Below are positions 27,601 to 39,100 of a DNA stretch of 64,000 nt, one piece after another (position 1 is the first letter of the stretch; the number at the start of each line of letters is the position of its first letter). This DNA comes from Psoroptes ovis (taxonomy: Eukaryota; Arthropoda; Arachnida; Sarcoptiformes; Psoroptidae). The position numbers and the translations under genes were made by a program. The stretch is from assembly GCA_002943765.1 (NCBI GenBank), contig PQWQ01000008.1:620001-684000 (forward strand), given 5' to 3'. The notes under the pieces were generated by a model. That model made no database searches, was not told the origin of the DNA, and was given only the letters and a program-made list of their open reading frames with translations.

Positions 27601-30600
27601 CCATTAGGTTTGAAAAAACCTTCGGACCTTTGAAAATTGAATCCAAGAATTTCCAAGAATTTTTTTTTTCGAATTTTTCTTAGAATTCAAAGGCCAACGA
27701 TGCTCATTTATGGCTTGTTTGTCGAATCGTCAAATCGAGGCACTGTAAGGGTTTAGACTCGGTTATTTTGACGCCCACGCATCCATCCATACGCCTACAC
27801 GCAATGATTTCGAACAAACATTTGATAAACACTGTTTGTTTGAGAAAAATTCATAGATATTTCATGGATTCATGAATGAATGGAAACATTATTTTCAGAA
27901 TTTTCATTTTTATCATCATTTTTTATTATTATTATTATTATCGATGGTCTATTTAATTATTAACAATTAATTAATTATTAATTAATATTATTTATTACAA
28001 ATGGTTTTTTTTTTGCTTTATGGTTGTCCAACAAAACGCACATATTTCATCAAGATAAGATAGTAAAAGAAACCTTATTCATTCGCCCCCGCACTTTCTG
28101 CCGTCACCCCCACCACCACTACCAAAGATAAAGACTGAGAAATTTTTTTTTTTTTTTTTGTGGAAAAATGCTCATAATTTAATGATAAAGCCATTCTGCA
28201 CTTTTGCATTATGCAAATTATAAAAATACATTCCACATAAGCACAAGTACCCTTTTTGGCATTTGTGTTTATAGTAGTAACAAGGTCCCAATGGACCCAA
28301 TGAACTAATGTAGTCAAGGTTTTTGATTTTTTTTTTACTTAAAAAAACATAAATCTACATATGTTCGTCGTCGTCGTCGTCGTCGTATTTGAACTAACAA
28401 CAGTCTCAAACAGTATTTTGCGATCATTGTTCGCCTTGAAGTTGGCCGCAAGCCTCAAGTATCTTCGTGACCTTTTCAACAACTTGCGGCCCATAGGCGT
28501 ATCTACCAGTGCAGGTGGCCCAGAGTTTTCTTGCGGCGCAGAAGGGCCCACAGTTCTCTCGAGGGTCCAGAGGGGTCTAGTAAGGTTCTATTACACAGAA
28601 CTTCTGCGATCATTATTCATCCGAGTGGAAAAAAGAATACCGGTGGTGATTCTGCTTCTTCTTTTTTTTTCAAATATGATTCATGTGAATATGAATGGTT
28701 GGGTGCAGTCCAACAAGACAATTCTTGGTATTTCTCGTATGTCAAAGTAATTTTCATATATTTTTTAATTACAAAAAAAATTTTATAATTTAAATGATCA
28801 AAGAAACAAACAAACAAATGAATGAATGCACCAATGAATGAATGAATGAATAAATGAATATAAACATAAATATGAAACAAACGAATATGAAACATATGAA
28901 TGTGAAACCTATGAATATGAAACATGTGAATATGGAACATGTAAATATGGAACACATGAAACAAATGAACAAACATATGAATATGAATATGAAGACAAAT
29001 ACGAATTAATTACATGGAAAAAAAAAAATTTCATGATTTAATTACCGAATCTTTCCACTATCTCACTGCACACAGAATACTTTCATTGAATTGAATTCAA
29101 TAAGCTCGTTAAAAGGTTTTTTTTTGGCTGCCAGTTTTTCGGGTGAAAAAATGAAATTATTCCCCCAAAAAAAAAATTATTTGGGTTGTCCCATAAGTTT
29201 TGGCCGTTTTTTTCTTATTTTTTTGATTGGTAAAACGGCAAGAACTTATGGGACAACCAACTAAAATATTTTCCAAAAAAAAAGTGTTTCAAATCATGAT
29301 TTCAATGTTTTTGTTGACATAATTTTCCCCGTAAAAAAATTTCCCGTAAATTTTTTTTTCAAAATTCTTTAACTGCTGTTCAATGTATTTACGGTGTGTA
29401 CAATGTACAATGTATGCGATGCACGGTGTACAGTATATGTGTGTGTGTGTGTGCTTGTGTGTGTTTATGGTATATTAAATTGAAATTAAAAATTTTGAAA
29501 ATAAATTAAATTCAAATTCATGAATTCTCGAATTCGTAAACAAATAAATATTTTGTCTCTCTTATTAATATGTTTTTTCGGTGCAGATAAAAAAAAAATA
29601 GTTTTTTTTGCCTGCAAAATTTCTACGTTTGAACAGTGTTTCTCAACCGAAAATTAATCAGAACAAAACAAATGTTTTTGACCTTCAAAAATTTTGACCA
29701 TTTCTACTTGCTTCGTCTCACCTTTCACCTCTCTCAATGACTTTTACACCGATCAAATCAAACGACCAATCACTGGACACTTTGACCTCTTCGTTTACCC
29801 TCTTGACTCCTTATTCTTCGTAGTAATCTTGTTGCAAGTAATCTTTCCGAAAAAAATTTGCAAAAAATTTCACAGAGAATTTTTACCAGAAAAATTCACC
29901 AAACTGGTTGAGAAACACTGATCATCATGGAATAAAATGAAATAAATTAATTCAATGATGATGATAATGATAAACAACAACAACAATTATATAATATGTT
30001 CACAAAAAAAAAATTTATAAATTCAAGAATTTCAAAAAAAATAAAAGTAGAAAAAAAAATATTTTTCAAAAAAAGGAATTTTGGAATTTTGGAATTTATT
30101 TCGATTCCAAAATATTCCCAAAATATTTCATTTTCCAAAACATTTTAATTCGGAAATATTTGGAAATATATTTTGAAAAAAATGTAAATTCATAGATTCC
30201 ATGATTATACGATGATAAAAATGTAAATCAAAATTCTCGGGAATTCTCTCTCTGCGAAACTCTCTCTGAAACTCTATGAAATTCTCTGTGAAACGCTCTC
30301 TGAAACCCTCTTTGAAACCCTCTCTGAAACTCTACGAAACCCTCTCTGAAATTCTCTGTGAAACGCTCTCTGAAACCCTCTTTGAAACCCTCTCTGAAAC
30401 TCTACGAAACCCTCTCTGAAATTCTCTGTGAAACGCTCTCTGAAACCCTCTTTGAAACCCTCTCTGAAACTCTACGAAACCCTCTCTGAAATTCTCTGTG
30501 AAACGCTCTCTGAAACCCTCTTTGAAACCCTCTCTGAAACTCTACGAAACCCTCTCTGAAATTCTCTGTGAAACGCTCTCTGAAACCCTCTTTGAAACCC

Positions 30601-33145
30601 TCTCTGAAACTCTACGAAACCCTCTCTGAAATTCTCTGTGAAACGCTCTCTGAAACCCTCTTTGAAACCCTCTCTGAAACTCTACGAAACCCTCTCTGAA
30701 ATTCTCTGTGAAACGCTCTCTGAAACCCTCTTTGAAACCCTCTCTGAAACTCTACGAAACCCTCTCTGAAATTCTCTGTGAAACGCTCTCTGAAACCCTC
30801 TTTGAAACCCTCTCTGAAACTCTACGAAACCCTCTCTGAAATTCTCTGTGAAACGCTCTCTGAAACCCTCTTTGAAACCCTCTCTGAAACTCTACGAAAT
30901 CTCTGAAACCTCTCTGAAACCCTCTTGAACCCTCTCTGAAACTCTACGAAACCCTCTCTGAAATTCTCTGTGAAACGCTCTCTGAAACCCTCTTTGAAAC
31001 CCTCTCTGAAATTCTCTGTGAAACGCTCTCTGAAACCCTCTTTGAAACCCTCTCTGAAACTCTACGAAACCCTCTCTGAAATTCTCTGTGAAACGCTCTC
31101 TGAAACCCTCTTTGAAACCCTCTCTGAAACTCTACGAAACCCTCTCTGAAATTCTCTGTGAAACCCTCTCTGAAACCCTCTCCGAAACCCTCTATGAAAT
31201 CCTCTCTGAAACTCTACGAAACCCTCTCTGAAATTCTCCGTGAAAATTTCTCCGATTTCATATTTCAACAGCAAAAAAACAAATGAGTCTCTCAACAAAT
31301 GAGTGTTTTAATTGTTTTTTTTTTTTTTTTTTTGTTGTTTTTCAACAAAAATTTTGAAAAACAGAAAAAAAAACAATTTCAAAGGTATGCAAGCAAGGCA
31401 AGTTATTTAAATAATCATCATCAGAGTAAAATTTTCTACCTGAAATTCTTTGAAAATTTCAAATGTTGATAAACAACAACAACCATAACATATTTGATTC
31501 CATTGTTTTTTGTTTTTCTAGAATTGTCGAATTCAATTGTCAAAAGTAAACAATTCAAACTTTTTTGTTTTTGTTTTTTTGAAATTTCGAAATTGTGAAA
31601 AAATCCAAAAAATTTAAATTTCTCGAAAAATTCCGGAAATTTTCCGAAAATTTTTTTTTAAATTCTTTCCGAAATTCTTTGAATTTTTAATTTTTTTGAA
31701 ATTCCGATTCAAAATTCTCACTTATTCAAATAATTGCTACAATAGCAATTATTAGGTTGTCCGAAAAATTGTTGCCGATTATATCGTAGAGAATTCGTGA
31801 GAAAATCGGCAAGAATTTATCGGACAGCCTAATATAATCATCATTTTGAAATTTTGTTTGTATCAAATTTGAATATTTATTATTCATTTCGTGTGAATCC
31901 CACATTTCGATGTTGTTTTTTTGTCAGGGGTAAAAATTTAAATGTTTTTTCGGTGGAAATTTTCAGCAGAAATTCCGCCGAGAAATGCTTCGTTTTACAC
32001 AATTACTTATATTTGATAATTGCGCTGTGTTTATGCATTTTCTTAATAGACTCTTGTTCCAAAAAAGATAAAATTCTTAATTCTTCATCAATTCTACTTA
32101 ATTTCAAATCTTATTATCATCAAATCCAACTGAAAAACAAAAATATTCTCGAAAATAAACATTTTGTAAAACGAAGTATGACTGTAGTTGTTGTAATCAA
32201 TGATTATCATTGTTAATTGTAATTATCATCGTTACAATGTCCAAATCACCCGAATTATTACCAAATTACAATGTTGACAATTTCATTTGTTTCTTGATGA
32301 TTTCTTGGGCCGCTTATTGCTGTTTGTTGCTTGTTCATGTCTATTTATGGGTCTATTTATGTCTATTTTATTTATTCATTCATTTGATTATTACTGTGAT
32401 TATAATCAGCTGATAATGAATGAAATACTAATCAACAACAGCTAAATGATGATAATTACAACGACGACGAATGACAACAACAACAACAAAAACAAAAACA
32501 ATCATCGTTTGAAATGATCAAAGATAATCAAACTAGATATTAGGTTGTCCGAAAAGTTCTGGCCAATTTTCATTAGCAACTCCCATCGATTTAGCCGAAT
32601 GAACTTTTCGGACAGCCTAATCAAAATTCAGATTAAGTTCATTATTTCATTTTATATTATTATTATTATTATGCTTGACATCTTTAAAAAAATTTTATCT
32701 CTGTATTTTTGTTCGTGTTGAATTTAGAGAATAATTACACTGCAGGATCAGTGTTTCTCAACCGTTTTGCTGGTCTTGAAAATTGACTTGATCAGCATAA
32801 AAATTAGTATTTAACCCTTAGCACTCAAGGCATTTAAAGCGCAAGCAAGCCAACAGCTCGACGATTTTTCACACACATGAAAAATGGTGACTGAGGGACG
32901 CCTATCGAGTTGCTGCATTACATCTTATGGTGAGTGATGCTCACCGGTCGAGTTTTGAGGGTTAAACAAAAGAACAAAGACCAAACGGTTTAGAAACACT
33001 GAACGGCAGATGCGTGATGCATGATGGATAAAAATGTGTTTGAAAGGGTTGTCATTTTCGTATCCGAAAAAAAAACAAAAACAAAAAGAAATCTTTGAAA
33101 ATTTCCAAAATTAAAATTGTCATCCATTCATTTGTCGTCATCAAA

Positions 33146-33178
<33 letters not shown>

Positions 33179-36100
33179 TCAGAGATAATCACTGATGATA
33201 TTTAACTGTAGATGTTGTTGTTCATTTATCTTTTGATTAATAATGAGTTGAAATAGAAATAGAAATAGAAATGACATTTTCACACAACAGCATTAATGGT
33301 GTATGGCATTCATTATTGATAATCACAATGAATGAATCAAAATGAAGAATGAAGAATAATCATTCACTAATCACAATTAAAAATAATGAGAATGATGATG
33401 ATGATGATGATGATGATGATAAATGTATATAATTAGTATGAATAAGACAAGTGATGGGTGAAATTTTTTTTGTTTTAATGATTCCGAATGATTTCGTAAT
33501 GAAAATTTCGTAAATTCAAAGTGAACAAATTCAAAGGGTTAAGCTCCAATGTTCAATTCTCAGTCCAAAGGATTCATTCATTGGATTTATTTGGGCTGTT
33601 TGGTTCAATGTTTGTTCATTTGTTTGTAAGCAATGTTCATTCATTTGGATTTTGATGAAAAATTTTAAATCCATTGATTATTTGATTGTTGTTTTTTTTT
33701 TTTTTTTTTTTTTTTTTTTTGAGTGATTCAAATTTGGAATTTGAATATGTGTGGATGAAAGTGAAAGAAAGGGTTGAATGTTATTTAAAATGTTTACGTA
33801 AATGAACTGGAAAAAAAAGCATTTCAGCAAAGCTAAGCAGCACATAAATGACAATCATTCGGGTTAATTTGATTCTAATTTAAAAGTTTTTTTTTTCAAA
33901 ATTAAAATGGAGCTTTGAAATTATTTTTAGTCTTTTGTTTACTTTTTGTACTGTTTATTTAATTAACAATCAACAATTAATTAATCAAAATTGATTACAA
34001 TTACAAGAAATTTTAATTAATTGTAATTAATTAATTACAATTATCATTGATTCAACGAAATTGTTTAATTATTTTACCATTTCAATTCATATCCAATGTT
34101 TATTCGATCATATAATAGGTTGCACGTAAACGTATACGCCATAAACCTGGTTCAAAAATATCATTAGTACAATTGAAATCAATGAAAACATTGCAAACAG
34201 TTAATAAAACTATGAATAAAATTGATGATAACATTTCAAATATTTCAAATAATGATTCAAATAATAATACTAATAATATGAATATAAATTTAATAAATAA
34301 TAAAAAAAGTGCCAAAATATTATCGATTAAAAGTGGATCAAGCATTAGGACTAATAAGGATACGAATATCATCAATAATCATAATGATATGGATAAAATC
34401 ACTCATAAAGATAATAATAAATTATTCAATGACATAACAAATTCATCAATGACAAATGAAATGACAAATTCACAACCAATATTATCCGATATTACATCAT
34501 CAAATAACATAAGTAATAATAATGATTTGAAATCATTGAATAATAATGATAATAATTATAAAATATTAACAAATACAGATGCCAAACAATTAATTATTAA
34601 TGATATTTGTATTGATGATCGTAATAATGATGGTGATCGAGGCCAAAATCGATCATATTCAATGAATATTGTTGAACAAAATACAGCATTAACAATAATT
34701 GAAAGATCGCCGAATGATACGATTGATTCAACAATCAATGATAATCATCATTCATCGATATCAACATATCAACAACAATCATCCAAAATGCAGTCAAAAC
34801 ATTCGATCAGTGATGATGATATTGATAGAATTGATGCCAAAGATATGATCAATTCTCGGGCTGAAAATGTCCGCAAAAATCAAGTGTTCAATGCTACAAC
34901 AATCAATGTTGATGTTGATCAAGAAGGTTCATATTTACCATTGAATAATTCATCAATCACTCAACCATTGATTCATCGACATAAAAGAGAGCTATCATTC
35001 GATGATCATTATTATGATCATCAACAACAACGAAATCAACGAAAACAATGGTCAAAACACCGGTCACAAGCATTGAAGCGGAATTCATCGTTGAAATTGA
35101 TGCGTAAATCAATCGAATCTAAGCATAGTTATCATCCAAATCATGATCATTATCAACATACAATTATTGAAGATGATGATGATGATGATATTGATAATAA
35201 TTACAATCGATATAATTATCATTTTAGCATCGATTATGGTGATGATTATTCAAGGAATTCAACGAACACTGATATTGGCCATATAATTAATGATAATATC
35301 AAAAATAATATTATGACTTCAATGTTGAATCGAACATTGAAATCATTGGTATCATTTAATGATGATGATTACGATAATAATAATTTGTTCAATATTGAAA
35401 ATACTGATAATGATAATCATCAACGAATTGATGATAATTACAATCATTATAAGTGTGATATGCAGGGTAATCATACGAATAATGATGACAAGGGAATTGA
35501 TCGAAATAGTTCGATCAATACTGACCATAATACTGACCTTAATTCGACCATTGAACAATCAAATTATAGTTTCAGCGATGATACTAATAGCCGAATATCG
35601 CTTTTGAATGATGCAAATGCAATGATCGTAGTCGATATTAATGATCGTCAAAATAGCCGAAATGATTATCGCTCGGGTAAACAACGATTACAGCAGCAAC
35701 AACAGTCACAACAACTTGACCATAGTTGGCCAAAATGCTCCAATCTTAAGAATTCGGGCGAAAAAACCGATCAAATCGATTCAAATAACGATATCGATAC
35801 ATTGAATCATAATCATCAACAATCAAGGCTACAATGTAAATATTTATCAATGAATTATGACGATGATCATGATCATCACCAGCAACAACAACAAAATATT
35901 GATGAATCGATTAATATCGATAATGATAACGATATTAATGATGGTAATAAATTAAAGCCTCGAATATTAATTACAAACAATGCCAATAATGATAATAATG
36001 GTAATGATGGTCATCGATCATCAAATACCAATGATGTTAATGACAATTGTCACGATGGTCAAATTATGATCAACAAAATTGATTTATTATTGACGAATAC

Positions 36101-39100
36101 TGATAATGATAATGGTCAAAGCCTCAATAATAACGTTTCAAATAATATTAATGTAATCAATGATAATGCTAATGGCCACAATGACCGCAAAGATAATGGC
36201 CACAATAAAACAAATTATAATCGAATCATCGTCAATCATCAATCGAATGCTAAACAATCAATGTTACTGTCGCAAAATTCACCATCACAAAATCCGACGC
36301 AGCAACATCAATCGCAACAACAACAAAGTTATTATCATCAAAAAGAATCTGTCGAATCGAAACGTGAACGTAAAGCAGCGAAAACGTTGGCCATTATCAC
36401 GGGTAAGTGTTTGTGAATTGAATTTTTGCCGCAAGCAGCCAAGAATCGAGTCAGGTTGAATCTTGCGATCGATCAGTCTATCGATAATCGATTGATCCAT
36501 CAATCGCAGTCGATCGATACATCAATTGCGATCGATCAATCAATAACGGTCGATCGATAAAGATCAATCGAAATTATGACAATCGCAAAATGAAAGGGTT
36601 GAAATCACTGACACTGATTGAAGGTAACCGTTGCATTATTTAAGATTCCAGTCCCCTTAGAGGATCTAGATTAGGTCTAAACCTTAGATATGACAGATCT
36701 TTGAGATTTCTGGAGAAAATGATTTGACAATTCCCTTTACGTGCATCAAATTTGTATAAGAATCTTAGACATTTCTTGGGTTTATAATAAAATCTTTAAT
36801 AAAATGTCAAAATAAAATCAAATAGAATAATTTAATCAAATATTTGATGAGTTGTCCGAAAAATTTTTGTTGAAAAATCAATGAAAAGTCTATTGGAAAA
36901 TCATTGAAAACTTTCCGGACAACTAATTTCCAATATTTAATAAAAAAAATCGATGGATTATCATCATTATCATTGTCAATATTATCGTCATAACAACTGA
37001 CTATTCTGACATTCAATATTCAATACACAAAGACACACATAATCGAATAATATTCTTAACCATTTTGTAGTCAGAATTCACCAAAATTTCAAAGCCAATC
37101 AATCGTGTCAATTATTCAATTCTTTCCATTGATTATTATTGCCATTATCATTGAAATCCAATTTCAAAGATTCAAATTTTGACAATATTTAACTGGATAT
37201 ATTTGTTTTCATTTCTCGTACTCTCCTTATCCCAATTCAATTTTGGTCTTCCGCAAATCCATGAATCCAATTATCATCATGATTCGATTAATATCTGGAT
37301 CAATGAATTCCAATAAATAATCTTAATAATCAAATCAATAAAAAGGTGTATTTGTCATTTGTTGGTTACCATTCTTTATCAATGCATTACTATCACCATT
37401 ATCGAAACAATATCAAGATTTTATGCCAAATTTTCTCATTGATTTTTTTCAATGGCTTGGCTATATTAATAGCTGTGTTAATCCAATTATTTGTAAGTAT
37501 TTGATAAAACCATTTTAAAACATTTTCATTATTTTTTTGTATTAATTAATCATTAATTGATCCTTAAATTAATTCCATTTAATATTAATAATTTTTTGAA
37601 TTAATAATTTTATTGAATTAATAATTTGAATCATAATCATTCAAATATACACTTATTCATTCATTTATACATTCATTGATTCATTTATTCATTGATTTTC
37701 AATCAAATATACCCAAGAATTTCAATTCCAAGGACTAATAATATTCTGTTGAGTAATATTCTACGTAATATTCTTCTATGGATTCTTAAAGGAATTCTTA
37801 AAGAATCAAGTCAAAATTCTTAAAGAATCAAGTCGAAATTCTCCAAGAATCGAATCAAAATTCTTTAAGAATATTCTCGAAGAATATTCTCGAAGAATAT
37901 TCTTAGAGAATATGAATAAATTTTTCCTTTTTCACTTCCTAAAAAAATGAACATCAAATAATCATCATAATAATAATAATTATGATAATAATAATTCTAA
38001 TAATACTAACGATAATTATGATGATGAAAATGACTTTCAAAATTATTAATAATATTAATAATATTAGTAGACATTGAATGATAATAATAATAATGAAAAT
38101 AATTATGATTATTATTATTATTATCAATTATCAACAATCATCAACTATTATTATTAGGCTGTCCGATAAGTTCTTGCCGATTTTCTAATGATTTCTAACG
38201 ATATAATCGGCCATAATTTTCCGGACAACCTAATATTAATATTATCATTATTAATATTATTATCATTATTACAACAGCAGTTGAAGAAGCAAGCAGCAGC
38301 CAAAAAAAAGCCAAATAAATAAATAAATAAACTCATAATTTTTTCCCAGAACAAAAACAGACAGAAAAAAAAACAAAAATATTTCAAATTCAATTACAAA
38401 TAATTTGATGATAATTGAATTGATAGAAATGAAATGATGAAAATGATGAAAATTAGAAATAAACTTTCATTAATGATAATGAATGAAAGATTCATCAAGA
38501 GGCAGAGAGGAATGGGAGGACATGGGGACAGGGTAGACTTGGGGAGAGAGGCAGAGTAAGGGTAGAGGGAAAGGGAAAGAGGAGAGACGTGGGGAGAGAG
38601 GAGACATAGGCAGAGGAAGGGAGAGGGAAGAGGAGAAGGAAAGGGGGATAGAGAGGTGGTAGAGAAGGGTGGCAGAGGAAAGGGGCATAGGGAGATGGGA
38701 AGATGGAAAAGGGGTGATTTCCTGTAATTTTAGTAATTAATTATTGTCAATAATTATGATTTTCATTTTGATTTCAATTTTGTTTTTTTGTTTTGTCGAA
38801 AAACATTTCCCATTTTTTGATTTTGATTTGATTGTATATTTAATAATGTTTTTCCGAGTGGGTAAATATATTAGGTTGTCCGAAAAGTTCTGGCCAATTT
38901 TCATTAGCAACTCTCCGCTGATTAAGCGGAATGAACTTTTCGGACACAACCTAATATTTGTCGAGAGAAATATATTAGGTTGTTTGATAAAGAGAGAGCA
39001 AATATTTTCTGGTGAAAAATCTAGAATATTTGAAAATGTAATAATAATTGATGATAATTAAATATATTTTTGGTGTAAATCAGTGGTTCTCAACCATTTT

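Larger units (their letters stand above)
24493..34118. other. 5-HT1 intron 2
   Basis: 9.6 kb. Contains a 70-bp satellite array, two hAT-like elements, mariner-like hairpins, a pogo-like element, a GC-rich patch at 28361-28640 and microsatellites. No exon-like segment recognised. Confidence 0.8.

Noticed and set aside
28361..28750. Plus-strand 129-codon frame beginning with a Val run
   Set aside because: The Val run comes from a GTC microsatellite and the rest matches no family I know; no splice or start context.
29694..29921. 75-codon frame inside the hAT-like element as a transposase remnant
   Set aside because: Too short and without any transposase motif.
30238..31250. CRISPR-like periodic repeat
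   Set aside because: No unique spacers; it is a pure tandem satellite in a eukaryotic intron.
31062..31298. Minus-strand frame rich in GF/RGF repeats
   Set aside because: Produced by the 12-bp subunit of the tandem repeat; the 70-bp period breaks the frame elsewhere.
34100..34375. Antisense frame overlapping receptor exon 3
   Set aside because: A shadow of the Asn/Asp-rich codons on the plus strand.
38470..38688. Ser/Pro/Leu-rich minus-strand frame
   Set aside because: Shadow of the polypurine tract.
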